A stretch of DNA of 64,000 nucleotides from DASQDN01 sp963833675 (GTDB lineage: Bacteria > Acidobacteriota > Terriglobia > Bryobacterales > Bryobacteraceae): positions 62,001 to 126,000 of the forward strand of contig CAWHYW010000016.1 in NCBI GenBank assembly GCA_963833675.1, in the 5' to 3' direction. This document shows, piece by piece, positions 41,560 through 50,266 of the stretch (the stretch's first letter is position 1; the number at the start of each line of letters is the position of its first letter). Both the position numbers and the translations under genes were made by a program. The notes under the pieces were generated by a model. That model searched no databases and was not told where the DNA came from. It saw only the letters and a list, made by a program, of their open reading frames with translations.

Positions 41560-42582
41560 TCATGCGGCCTCCGCCAGCACGAAGTTGGGGAAGTCCTCAA
41601 AGACCCACTTGTTCTTCAGGGTCCGGTAAATGATGCCCAGAAACTTCCGTGCCAACGCGATGATCGCCTTACCGGCCCCTCGCCTGGCCTTCACCCGCTG
41701 GTAGAAGTTCTTTAGATACGGGCTGTAGTTCGCCGCAATCAGCGCCGACTGGACCAATGCCGTGCGACCCAGCTTAGTCCCTCTCTTGTGAATCCGCCCA
41801 GAATGTTCTGTCTGATTCGAGTTCGACACACGCGGAACAATTCCGAAGTAGCTCGCCAGCCGACTCTCATCGGGAAAGTCGTTCACATCGCCGATTACGC
41901 TGAGCAGGATTGCGCTGGTCACCTTGCCAATGCCTTTAATGCTGGTCAGACTCCTGTGGCCTTCGAGCCTGGAGCCTTGGTCGGCGATCGTCTTCTCCAG
42001 CTCCGCAATGCTTTTGTTAAGGCTCCGAATCTGGTCCACGATCACACGCAACTCGATGCGCACAACCTCATCGAAGGGGAGGCTGAGCACTTCCTGGAGC
42101 CGTTTCTCGCTTGTCAGCGATTCCTTAGGCAGGTTGATGCCCCGCGCCGACAGCATGTTGTTCACTTTGTTCTTGAGCGCTGTGCGAAGCTTCACCAGAG
42201 TGTCGCGGGTCTGCGTCAGGCTGGCCAGTTGTCCGTGCTCTTTATCTTTCATGCGTACCTCCGGCAGCAAATCCTTGCTCAAGTACAGCGACAGCAGCCG
42301 GGCATCGTGAGGATCGGTCTTCTTGACTGACTGGCTGATCACCCGGAACTGGTTCGTATCGACTACCACGACTCGGGCGACATGCGGCGCAACGGCGTCG
42401 TAGAACAGCCGGGTATTGCCGGTGATCTCGACCGCCACTTCGTCTGTCGGCCGCAGCTTCTTCACGAATTTCCCCAGCTCCTTCAGGTTCCATTCGCTTA
42501 AGTAAGTGCGCTCGTTCTGCAGGCGCACGCAGCAAGTGAACTGGTTGCGGTGCAGGTCGATTCCGATAAATCGTTTTTCCAT
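41560..42582 (-). CDS. IS110-family transposase (RuvC-like DEDD plus Tnp_20 domain)
   Basis: 340 residues and intact. The N-terminal RuvC-like domain begins with FIGIDLHRNQF (first aspartate) and continues with VAVEITGNTRLF (glutamate) and KKTDPHDARLLSLYL (the D..D pair). A helical linker at about 120-210 follows. The C-terminal Tnp_20 domain starts at SIKGIGKVTSAILLSVIGD and contains SNQTEHSGRIHKRGTKLGR, where the serine is the expected nucleophile. These enzymes cut and join DNA under guidance of an RNA encoded in the element's non-coding end. All key residues are present, so the element may be active. Confidence 0.95.
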   Translation of the reverse strand: MEKRFIGIDLHRNQFTCCVRLQNERTYLSEWNLKELGKFVKKLRPTDEVAVEITGNTRLFYDAVAPHVARVVVVDTNQFRVISQSVKKTDPHDARLLSLYLSKDLLPEVRMKDKEHGQLASLTQTRDTLVKLRTALKNKVNNMLSARGINLPKESLTSEKRLQEVLSLPFDEVVRIELRVIVDQIRSLNKSIAELEKTIADQGSRLEGHRSLTSIKGIGKVTSAILLSVIGDVNDFPDESRLASYFGIVPRVSNSNQTEHSGRIHKRGTKLGRTALVQSALIAANYSPYLKNFYQRVKARRGAGKAIIALARKFLGIIYRTLKNKWVFEDFPNFVLAEAA

Positions 42583-42599
42583 GTCTCTCTCCTGGTTGT

Positions 42600-42785
42600 C
42601 TTTTGAACTGCCAGGTGGAGTAGACCCACTCTTCGGCGGTCACCATTCTCCTATCCGAGGTCGCCACACGCCTCATGATGACGTCCAGCCACAGGTCTGA
42701 CCAATCTCCTTCACGGGGTCGATCGCCCCAAATCAACAATGCAGCCTGTGACCTGTCTACTCCGGAAGTTCTATTCCGGAGCTTA
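42600..42785 (-). ncRNA. Candidate IS110 bridge RNA
   Basis: The minus-strand leader of the transposase has the architecture described for bridge RNAs. A 5' hairpin occupies 42760-42781 (CTCCGGAA/TTCCGGAG, perfect 8 bp). A stem ACAGGTC/GACCTGT (42750-42756 with 42691-42697) encloses a large internal loop capped by GGGG/CCCC (42715-42718 with 42726-42729). Nearer the gene is a second structured loop containing GGCGACC and GGTGACCGCC. The first loop would be the target-binding loop and the second the donor-binding loop. Boundaries are estimates. Confidence 0.65.
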
Positions 42786-42856
42786 CCGCCGGCCGGAGCT
42801 AGAGACATTCATCTCATCTCCTTCTTGATGTTGTAGGCGGTTCGATTGGTCGCCGG

Positions 42857-42874
42857 AGGCAGCATTGTTGTTTG
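42857..42874 (+). other. Possible left target flank of the IS110 element
   Basis: AGGCAGCATTGTTGTTTG, read on the plus strand here, matches AGGCTGCATTGTTGATTTG in the putative target-binding loop of the bridge RNA (minus strand, 42747-42729): 17 matches, one mismatch and one extra base. The RNA would therefore pair with this DNA just outside the element. The same repeat could instead form a stem if transcription starts further upstream. Confidence 0.5.
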
Positions 42875-42992
42875 CAGATCAGCTTATCGCAGACTCCGGG
42901 GCTCTGCAGCGCTCTTGTCGTGCTGGCCAATAACGGTCCAGCTGACTCGATACAATACCATCTAACTCGCACGCGCCGCGCGAGAGATCACA

Positions 42993-44156
42993 ATGAATGT
43001 ATCCCTGACGCCTCTTCTATCCTTCACTTCTCCTGATGTAGAAAAGTCGGTCTTCTCGCGTCATCCACGACGAATCCGGTTCTTCGCGTTTGCCTTGTTC
43101 CTGATACTCTCTGCGGCTGCCATGGGCCAGGAGTCGGACGTCATTGAGCAGATTCTGGCGCCTGCCAGTAGCTCGAGCATTCGAAAAACCGAAGGCGCTA
43201 TCGTCGAGCTGAGAGACGGCCGCTTACTGCTCGGATATACGGATTTCTATACCGCATCGCCCAACGATGACGCTCCGGCCCGTATCCTCGGACGCCACTC
43301 GTCCGACCTTGGGAAAACCTGGGGACCGGCATTCACGATCGTCGAAAACACCGCCAAGATGAACGTGATGAGTGTGAGTCTCTTGCGCCTGCAATCAGGT
43401 GAGTTGGCGCTAGCCTATATGTTCAAAGATTCGCATGAAGATTGCTCTATCCTTTACCGCCTCTCGCAAGACGAGGGCAAGACATTCTCCGAGCCGGTGA
43501 AGGTAACCTCACGCAGAAGCTTCTGGGTGATGAACAATGATCGCCTGGTACAACTCCGCTCCGGGCGCGTGCTGGCTCCGTGTCAGCGGTTGGACAATTG
43601 GCCGAAGGTTCGGCACTCTTTCACTCAGGTGCTGTATTCCGACGACAAAGGCAAGACCTGGAAAGGAAGCGAGCTGGTCGATATCCGCGATAACGGCGAC
43701 GGGGCAGATGAACCCGGTGTTGTGGAACTCGAGGATGGCCGTATTCTGATGTACTTCCGAACCGATTTGGGAGCGATCTATCAGAGCTTTTCAAACGACA
43801 AAGGCGTCACTTGGACAACGCCCGCAGCGTCTTCGCTGGTTGCGCCAGTTTCTCCGAGCGTGATCAAACGCGTCCCTTCAACTGGTGATCTCTTGGTCGT
43901 ATGGAATCACACGCTTCCTCATCGGCGCGGAGGCCACACCGATCGATTTCCACTCACCTTTGCAATATCTCGGGATTCCGCCCGTACTTGGGAAAAAATC
44001 CAGGACTTTGAGACCGATGTTCGCTACACGTACGGCTATCCAAGCCTTGCGTTCGTCAAAGATCGCGCCTTGCTAAGTTATTGGGCTGCGAAGGACTGGC
44101 CGTATTGGGTGAGTCTGAAGTTTAAGTCTGTTCCAGTAACATGGCTCTATAAATGA
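42993..44156 (+). CDS. Secreted sialidase-fold (BNR repeat) protein
   Basis: 387 residues, with an N-terminal extension before a signal anchor (FFAFALFLILSAAAMGQ, residues about 31-47). It has a six-bladed sialidase fold with five Asp-box turns: SSDLGKTWG, SQDEGKTFS, SDDKGKTWK, SNDKGVTWT and SRDSARTWE. An FRIP/YRIP arginine motif is not evident, so true sialidase activity is uncertain; it may act on another acidic sugar or only bind. It is convergent with the next sialidase-fold gene, with 6 bp between stops. It is the only member of the set on the plus strand and starts about 120 bp from the IS110 end, so its original promoter may have been displaced. Confidence 0.78.
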   Translation: MNVSLTPLLSFTSPDVEKSVFSRHPRRIRFFAFALFLILSAAAMGQESDVIEQILAPASSSSIRKTEGAIVELRDGRLLLGYTDFYTASPNDDAPARILGRHSSDLGKTWGPAFTIVENTAKMNVMSVSLLRLQSGELALAYMFKDSHEDCSILYRLSQDEGKTFSEPVKVTSRRSFWVMNNDRLVQLRSGRVLAPCQRLDNWPKVRHSFTQVLYSDDKGKTWKGSELVDIRDNGDGADEPGVVELEDGRILMYFRTDLGAIYQSFSNDKGVTWTTPAASSLVAPVSPSVIKRVPSTGDLLVVWNHTLPHRRGGHTDRFPLTFAISRDSARTWEKIQDFETDVRYTYGYPSLAFVKDRALLSYWAAKDWPYWVSLKFKSVPVTWLYK

Positions 44157-44162
44157 AGGCAA

Positions 44163-45407
44163 TCAGACCGTAGGTTTCCACCGGATCACTACCGCCGCCT
44201 TTGCGAGATAGTTGCCGTACGTAGTCAGAATATTGCCATCACTCAATAGGGTAGACGAGAGATGGCCGCATGCGAGGCTTAACGGCGACCCATCGGAATA
44301 TTCGAATTCATCGAGAACATACTTTTCGGCGCGATTCCACGTCAGGCCGTGATCACGGCTGACAATCGCTTCGCAGCCACGCCGGTAGCTGACCCGGCGG
44401 ATACCTTCGTAATCCTGCCGCACGATATACGTCATGACCAGCCGCCCATCGGGCATCCGTAGTAAGTTGGCATGCATGCGGCCGCCCTGATAGAGCGTGT
44501 TTAGCGGCGACCAGGTGACGCCATCGTCCTTTGAGATGGAAATCGCAATACCTTCGAGATTGTCGTTGTGCAAGGCGACGAACTGATAAGGCATGTCCGT
44601 GCGTAGAGCAGCCACAAGCCAGCCGTTCGCCGCCCGAACCAGGGAACCTTCGCTAATGCCTCGCGTGTAGATCTTGCCTTGATAGGACTCTTTCCATAGC
44701 CATTCGGGCGGTCTCACCTCTTTTGACCACGAATGGCCTCGATCGCTGGACCAGCGAATCATTCCGATGGCTGGATCGGCTGGAAACTTAGTGCCTTTCT
44801 TGTAAGTAAAACCAATGACTCCGATACTTTTGACGACCCCATCTGCGCCGCGTTCGACAACGGCATTACCTTCTCCGCCGAAAAAGCCCTCGACACCGCC
44901 GAAACTTCCCGTAATAACCGGCGGCTGCAATGTCTTCGATTCTGGCCAGGTTCGCCCGTAATCGTAACTGAAAAACTGCCGGATCGGATTGGTGAGATCG
45001 GTCTGAAAGAAAAGCGCGCCCTTGCCCGCATCGGTGAGCATCACAGGCCGGCCGACGGCATTCTCCACAAGACGAAAAGGACGCCAGCTTCGTCCCCCAT
45101 CCTGGCTCGTGGAGATCACAGGCTTTTCTCGATCGGCCCCGTTCTTCGCGTTCGAGCCGTTGTCCCAACTGGCGGCGAGAATCAGTTCTCCGTTATCCAT
45201 TTCGGCAATCCCGAATGGCTTCAGGCCGCCGCCGGTCTTTTCATGAAGAAACTGAATCTCGGCGGGCTGCAGTATCCCGCCCTTTCCATCTCCCCTGCGC
45301 ACGAAATGAATGCGAAAGCCGGTGTGATCGTCCTCGGCCGCATTCAAGCACGACCAGGGAGCCACGATGGATCCAGCAATTCGAAGAAAGCCGCGGCGAT
45401 TGGTCAA
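44163..45407 (-). CDS. Tat-exported sialidase-fold protein
   Basis: 414 residues with a twin-arginine signal (TNRRGFLRIAGSIVAPW). It has the sialidase propeller with Asp boxes STSQDGGRSW, SYDYGRTW, SSDRGHSW, SKDDGVTW and SRDHGLTW, and no clear YRIP motif. It contains the acidic/aromatic inserts SFGGVEGFFGGEGNAVVE and EFEYSDGSPLSLACGH, which differ from the other paralogues here. The assigned start is TTG at 45407, 19 bp after the receptor stop, so it is probably co-transcribed with that receptor. The Tat signal points to a folded or metal-containing periplasmic enzyme. Substrate is unknown; an acidic sugar is the likeliest class. Confidence 0.8.
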   Translation of the reverse strand: MTNRRGFLRIAGSIVAPWSCLNAAEDDHTGFRIHFVRRGDGKGGILQPAEIQFLHEKTGGGLKPFGIAEMDNGELILAASWDNGSNAKNGADREKPVISTSQDGGRSWRPFRLVENAVGRPVMLTDAGKGALFFQTDLTNPIRQFFSYDYGRTWPESKTLQPPVITGSFGGVEGFFGGEGNAVVERGADGVVKSIGVIGFTYKKGTKFPADPAIGMIRWSSDRGHSWSKEVRPPEWLWKESYQGKIYTRGISEGSLVRAANGWLVAALRTDMPYQFVALHNDNLEGIAISISKDDGVTWSPLNTLYQGGRMHANLLRMPDGRLVMTYIVRQDYEGIRRVSYRRGCEAIVSRDHGLTWNRAEKYVLDEFEYSDGSPLSLACGHLSSTLLSDGNILTTYGNYLAKAAVVIRWKPTV

Positions 45408-45426
45408 ACCTATCGGTCCTCAGGAT

Positions 45427-48400
45427 TCAGAACATGTATTTCAGCGCGAACTGAATATTCCGCGCGGTGGTATTGCCGGCGGCTCCCGTGATTTTTCCGA
45501 AGTTCGGATCGGTAAGTGTCGTGACAGGATTGCCGGGAGTGAAATGGTTCAGCCAGTTGAACATTTCGAATCGGAACATGATCCGATGCTGTTCGGTGAT
45601 ATTGAACATCTTGTGAATACCGAGGTCCCAATTGTACCCGCCGGGACCGCGGCCTGTATTGTAGCCGAGAGTTCCGAAGCGTCGCTCTCGAGTGACGCTT
45701 GCAAGGTCGTAGGCAGCGGGATTTAGCCACACCAGACTGTCGTCTGTATATAGACGCTGGTCCACTCCCGGTACTGCATCTGGACGTTGCGGCCCACCTT
45801 GGCCATTGCCGACAACATCACGTCCGTTAACGATGTTCAGCGGCTGCCCGGAGCGCACGTCCAGAATCCCTTGCAAAGTCCAGCCGCCCAGCAGAAACTG
45901 GCCGGCTCCATGACTGGCAAATTCGGGCGCCGGTAACGCATAGGAATGAACCAGGGTAAAGCGATGCCGCAGTTCTCCCGGAGACGGCCCGACAGAACCG
46001 GCGATGTTAAAGAAGTCCTGCGTTATTCCATCCTTTTGGAAATTGGAGTCCGCCGCGCCGTACTGCATGGTTTTCGAGTAAGTGTAATAGGCATCTAGCG
46101 TGAGGCCTTTCGTCAATCGCTGCCGTACGCTAACTTGGAGCGCGTGATACCAACTACGACCCGAGTTCTGTTGCAGCCAGGCTGGGCCGATATCGGAATG
46201 GGGACGGACTCCCGTCACAGGATCTATCGGGTTCAGCAAAGCGCCCTGATAGAGCTTGAGGGCCCGGTTACCTACATACGCCGCCTGCAGCGAAAGACTC
46301 TTTGTCAGCGCGTGTTGCAGGCTGAGATTCCATTGTCCTGAATACTCGTCGCGCCGATTGCGATCGGGAGCCAGCAGGCCGGGAACCAGTCCGCTTGGAA
46401 GCTTGCTGGGGTCATCGCGTACCGCCTGTACAAAAGCGTTCGGGAACGGGAAGTGTACCGGACTTAAACTAGCCGGAATGTCCACGACATTCACCACCGG
46501 GAATGATGGCACCCGGGCATCGATCCAGGCGTCATCATAATAATAGAAGGGTTGAGGCGGCCCATAGGTGATCCCGCCGCCCATTCGCAATACGGTCTGC
46601 CCTTTGCCGGTGAGATCGATAACCAGCCCGGCGCGTGGAGCGAAGTTGTTGCGGTCCGGTTCCCAGATGGGCTCACCCCGCAGAGTGCGTGGACCGAAGG
46701 GATCCGTGGTGGCGAGACCGATGGAACCAGCGAAGACGGTGTAGTATTCGTATCGCAAACCCAGATTCAATTGCATCCGGCGATTCACCTTCCACTCGTC
46801 CTGAAAATAGCCGGCGTACGTATAGTAGTGATAACCCCGTCCGGGATTCCCGAAGTCGAGTTCGAGCGAGAAGATCTTGTCGCTGATCAGATCGGGAAGG
46901 CTGTTGTACATGTGAACAACGTTGCCGCCGTACTGCGTTCGCTTACTGTCGGTGGCACGGACTTCGAATCCCGCCTTGAACGTGTGCGCGCCGCGAATCC
47001 AGTTGAAATTATCCACGCCCATATAGGTGGGCGTGTCGGAAGATAGCGAATCGACTGTCGTAATTCCGGTCAGCCCCGGGGCGGTGACACCTCGTCCATC
47101 CTTGGTGACCATTCCGACGCCTTCAACGAAGACATTGTTAGCTGGATCGTCCGCCGCGACATGGCGTGAAATCGGATAGTGGTTATACCCGAAGCGCATC
47201 TCGTTTGACATTGTGGAAGAAATCAACATGAAGTCAGAGATTGCCCAGTTCTTCACGGGCACCGGCAGTAGCTGATGAATTACTGGCGATAATTGGGGAT
47301 TACTAACCAGTTGATCGTTCCAGACAAAGCGGCCCGAGAGTCGATGTTTGCCGAGATTTGCATCCACGCGCGAGAGCGTAGTGTCTTCCGTCACCCGTTG
47401 CGCGTCGTTGCGGCGGTGAAAACCCACCAGCGGATTTGCGGTAGGTGTCTGGGAAGCGGGACTGAAATCGGTGAAGAACTTTACTAGCTCCGGATTGGTG
47501 ATCTGGCTGAGGAGTTGGGGCGAAGCGACGTTGCCGGTGATGTCACGGCCGCGGACGATCCGGCTACCCTCGTAATTGAAAAAGAAGAACAGCTTGTCCT
47601 TGAGAATGGGGCCTCCGAAATTGCCCCCGAACTGATTGTGTCGTAATACCGGTTTGGCGAGTCCCGACCTGTTCGAGAAAAAGGTGTTCGCATCGAGTTT
47701 GTCGTTGCGAAAGTATTCGAGAAGGGTTCCATGAAAGGTGTTGGTGCCGCTCTTGGTGGTGACATTGATCGCGCCACCAGTCCCGCGCCCGTACTCGGCC
47801 GAAAAGGCGCCGCTCGATGTCTTAAACTCCTCGATCGCCTCGACGCTGATGGTGTTGATTACCGTGCCGCTGCCGCCGACAGCCGAGATGCCGGAACCGT
47901 TGTTCTCGCCGAAGGACATGTCAACTCCGTCGAGCGTCCAGTTGTTCCCGAGGCCAGGAAGTCCGTTGAACTGCACTCCACCGCGGTTCGCTCCGGCAGT
48001 GCCTAGATTGAACCCGGGCTCGAGTGCGAGCAACTGCGTGAAGGTGCGCCCATTCAACGGAAGATCTCGCACCTTGGATGAGTCGATGACGACCCCAAGG
48101 TCTGTCGTAGTGGCATTCACTAAAGGCGCTTGCGCCAGGACTTCTACGGATTCAGTCACCTGCCCAAGAACCATCCGGAAATCGATTCGCGGCTTGGTGC
48201 CCGCATGCACGTCGATCTCGGCTGTCGAGGACCGCCGGAATCCCGGCTGTTGCACGCTCAAAACGTAGTTCCCCGTGGGAAGAAGAGGAAATTCGTAATA
48301 TCCTTCCCCGTTTGTTACGGTCCGGGTGATTACATTGGTTTCAACGTTCCTTGCTTCCACTTGAGCATCGGCAAGCACCAGCCCCGATGGGTCGGTAACA

Positions 48401-48495
48401 ATTCCCACGATTGATCCACCGGTAATTTGGCCTGAAACAAAGCCACAAGCGGCGAACATCAGAAACGCGACGGCACACAAAGGCGTTCGAGACAT
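45427..48495 (-). CDS. TonB-dependent receptor, Oar-like, complete
   Basis: 1,022 residues in a single frame. The start at ATG 48495 is fixed by a strong AAGGAGG site six bases upstream; the open frame continues before it without support. A signal peptide (LCAVAFLMFAACGFVSGQ) leads to a carboxypeptidase-regulatory-like sandwich at 25-110 (GIVTDPSGLVLADAQVEAR), a plug with LPLNGRTFTQLLALEPGFN and WTLDGVDMSFGENNGSG, and a long barrel ending NIQFALKYMF. It is followed after 19 bp by a sialidase-fold gene and surrounded by others. It is the best candidate for the outer-membrane importer of the glycan locus, in the role SusC plays in Bacteroidetes. No SusD is present, as expected outside that phylum. 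Confidence 0.93.
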   Translation of the reverse strand: MSRTPLCAVAFLMFAACGFVSGQITGGSIVGIVTDPSGLVLADAQVEARNVETNVITRTVTNGEGYYEFPLLPTGNYVLSVQQPGFRRSSTAEIDVHAGTKPRIDFRMVLGQVTESVEVLAQAPLVNATTTDLGVVIDSSKVRDLPLNGRTFTQLLALEPGFNLGTAGANRGGVQFNGLPGLGNNWTLDGVDMSFGENNGSGISAVGGSGTVINTISVEAIEEFKTSSGAFSAEYGRGTGGAINVTTKSGTNTFHGTLLEYFRNDKLDANTFFSNRSGLAKPVLRHNQFGGNFGGPILKDKLFFFFNYEGSRIVRGRDITGNVASPQLLSQITNPELVKFFTDFSPASQTPTANPLVGFHRRNDAQRVTEDTTLSRVDANLGKHRLSGRFVWNDQLVSNPQLSPVIHQLLPVPVKNWAISDFMLISSTMSNEMRFGYNHYPISRHVAADDPANNVFVEGVGMVTKDGRGVTAPGLTGITTVDSLSSDTPTYMGVDNFNWIRGAHTFKAGFEVRATDSKRTQYGGNVVHMYNSLPDLISDKIFSLELDFGNPGRGYHYYTYAGYFQDEWKVNRRMQLNLGLRYEYYTVFAGSIGLATTDPFGPRTLRGEPIWEPDRNNFAPRAGLVIDLTGKGQTVLRMGGGITYGPPQPFYYYDDAWIDARVPSFPVVNVVDIPASLSPVHFPFPNAFVQAVRDDPSKLPSGLVPGLLAPDRNRRDEYSGQWNLSLQHALTKSLSLQAAYVGNRALKLYQGALLNPIDPVTGVRPHSDIGPAWLQQNSGRSWYHALQVSVRQRLTKGLTLDAYYTYSKTMQYGAADSNFQKDGITQDFFNIAGSVGPSPGELRHRFTLVHSYALPAPEFASHGAGQFLLGGWTLQGILDVRSGQPLNIVNGRDVVGNGQGGPQRPDAVPGVDQRLYTDDSLVWLNPAAYDLASVTRERRFGTLGYNTGRGPGGYNWDLGIHKMFNITEQHRIMFRFEMFNWLNHFTPGNPVTTLTDPNFGKITGAAGNTTARNIQFALKYMF

Positions 48496-48567
48496 AGAAA
48501 CCTCCTTGACAGCTTCCACTGCGCGCACAGACCCCCTCTTGGCCGAGAAGGCGGATGCAGGGATGAT

Positions 48568-48586
48568 AGTGCGAATCCTCCGCACT
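48568..48586. promoter_or_regulatory. Inverted repeat between the receptor and MFS genes
   Basis: AGTGCG (48568-48573) and CGCACT (48581-48586) are exact inverted repeats 7 bp apart, in the 175-bp divergent space between the receptor start (48495) and the MFS start (48671). The position suits a shared operator, but nothing ties it to a regulator. Confidence 0.35.
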
Positions 48587-48670
48587 GTCAAGCAAAAAGA
48601 CGCACAATGTAGCGTCGATGACGCCTTATTCGAGGCTAAAAGCGCACAATCCTGCAAACAATCTTGCGAG

Positions 48671-50266
48671 ATGGCTCCCGTAGTGCTAACTTTGAACGCG
48701 TCTATGATCGCCACTTCCAGCAGCGCCGCCATACGAACCAAATGGGTCGCAGTGGGCCTGCTTTCCGCGGGTCTGGCCGCGGACTATTTGACCAGGTTAG
48801 GCATCTACTCTGTGTTTCCGCTATTGCGGAAAGAGTTAATTGCCAGCGATGTCGTGTTGGGTCTTGTGGCCTCATCTTTTCCCTGGACTTATGGAAGTCT
48901 GTCGCCAGTGGCGGGGTATCTCGGCGATCGATTTTCCCGCCGGACGGTAATTCTTTCGAGCATCATCGGGTGGAGCCTTGCTGCGGGTCTTTGCGGGCTT
49001 GCGCGTACTGTGTGGGAATTGGTCGCGCTGCGGGTGTTGTTGGCTGTTGCGCAAGTTCCTTTCATGCCCACGGCGCAAGCGCTCGTCGCTGATTTGCACG
49101 GGCCGGAGACCCGCGGCAAAGCATCGGGATTGTTCCAGTCGGGATCGTATGCAGGCATCTTCCTTGCAGGATTGCCCGCGGCTGCTCTTGCAACTCACTT
49201 CGGATGGCGAATGATGCTGGTCGTTACCGGATTCCTTGGATTGTTGTTAGCAGCCGTTATGTGGCGATACTTGCCGGCCGGAGAAAAGACCGCGGCTGAA
49301 CCGAGGGGGACTGTGTCGGTTCGCGAGGCGCTGTCGCTGCTGAGAGTTCCATCCCTACTGCTGATCACTGCGGCCTTCGCGCTGGCTGGAATCGCCTTCT
49401 GGGTTCTCTTCACCTATTTGGCATTGTTCGTCTACGAACGGTATCGCGTTAGTCTCGAGGCCGCTGCCTTTCAGGCAACCTTCTACATGCAGTTTTCGGC
49501 AATGTTGCTGATGCCCGTGATTGGCGGCTTATTCGATCGATGGACGCTCCGCGATCGACGCAACCGTTTCTACGCTTGCGGACTGGTGAGCCTTCTAGGG
49601 ATCCCGGCGTTATTGGCCGTGGGCGGCGGAAGTCATCCCGCGCTTCTCATCGCAGGCTTGATCTCTTTCGGCATCGTCATGGCGGGTACGGACGCCAGTT
49701 GGATGCCGATGCTGTGCTACATAACGCAACCCCGGCAAAGAGCTACAGCCTACGGCATGCTGAACACGTGTGCAACGCTGGCGGGAGGCACGGCCGCTAT
49801 GATGACAGCCCTCGTCATGAAATCGGTTGGACTAGGAACCGTTATCCTGGCGCTGGCAGGCTTATTCTTCCTGCTAGCGGTGCTGGTGGTGATCGTGGGC
49901 CGTGTTTTTCTGAGCCGCGACGCTGTTGACGAGGAGCTTGACAGCGTCACCTCAAGCCTCGTAAAGCCACGCGAGGTCCAGCACCTTGATTCGAGTGGCG
50001 TGCCGGTTTTCAAACTCGCCCACTCCGTATCCGTAGTCATACGTGATAGCAACCTCTTTTCCGCTGAACACCACGGTCGGATAGCAGATGCGTGCACAGC
50101 CCGGGCTGTGGGGATAACGACTTCGGTCCGCAGGTTGCGGATACCTGTGCTCCGAACGGAGCACTTCCACCCGCTCCGGAGGGTTGATGTGGACGCGGTC
50201 GTCCATCGATTCCAGATTGCGGAAATGTCCCCATGTATCGCCGCCATCCGAGGAGATCGCTGTTGA
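48671..50266 (+). CDS. MFS transporter, C-terminal limit uncertain
   Basis: Twelve-helix major facilitator. Motif A-like GYLGDRFSRRTVI lies between helices 2 and 3, with LFQSGSYAGIFLAGLPAAA in helix 5 and GLFDRWTLRDRRNR between the halves. The last helix is LAGLFFLLAVLVVIVGRVF, ending near 49915. After that the open frame runs another 350 bp, 315 of them antisense to the next sialidase gene, and has no transporter character. The true stop has therefore probably been lost to an indel near 49930-49950. The start is uncertain (ATG 48671 or 48704; neither has a good ribosome site). Placed between sialidase genes and diverging from the receptor, it likely imports the released sugar across the inner membrane. 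Confidence 0.75.
   Translation: MAPVVLTLNASMIATSSSAAIRTKWVAVGLLSAGLAADYLTRLGIYSVFPLLRKELIASDVVLGLVASSFPWTYGSLSPVAGYLGDRFSRRTVILSSIIGWSLAAGLCGLARTVWELVALRVLLAVAQVPFMPTAQALVADLHGPETRGKASGLFQSGSYAGIFLAGLPAAALATHFGWRMMLVVTGFLGLLLAAVMWRYLPAGEKTAAEPRGTVSVREALSLLRVPSLLLITAAFALAGIAFWVLFTYLALFVYERYRVSLEAAAFQATFYMQFSAMLLMPVIGGLFDRWTLRDRRNRFYACGLVSLLGIPALLAVGGGSHPALLIAGLISFGIVMAGTDASWMPMLCYITQPRQRATAYGMLNTCATLAGGTAAMMTALVMKSVGLGTVILALAGLFFLLAVLVVIVGRVFLSRDAVDEELDSVTSSLVKPREVQHLDSSGVPVFKLAHSVSVVIRDSNLFSAEHHGRIADACTARAVGITTSVRRLRIPVLRTEHFHPLRRVDVDAVVHRFQIAEMSPCIAAIRGDRC

Larger units (their letters stand above)
41530..42856 (-). mobile_element. IS110-family insertion sequence, ends approximate
   Basis: The element comprises the transposase gene (41560-42582) and a long structured leader at 42583 to about 42850, where IS110-group elements keep their bridge RNA. 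IS110 elements lack terminal inverted repeats and usually make no target duplication, so the ends cannot be read directly. The left end is placed near 42856 because a sequence matching a leader loop starts just outside. The right end is arbitrary, within the 33 bp between the stop codon and the palindrome. Confidence 0.6.

Noticed and set aside
42242..42808. Minus-strand 188-codon frame upstream of and overlapping the IS110 transposase
   Set aside because: It overlaps the transposase in another frame and runs through the structured leader; no family resemblance. Its RBS-like GAAGGAGAT before ATG 42808 is noted but unsupported.
48496..48741. 82-codon extension of the receptor frame upstream of 48495
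   Set aside because: The AAGGAGG site and signal peptide at 48495 define the start; the extension overlaps the divergent MFS start.
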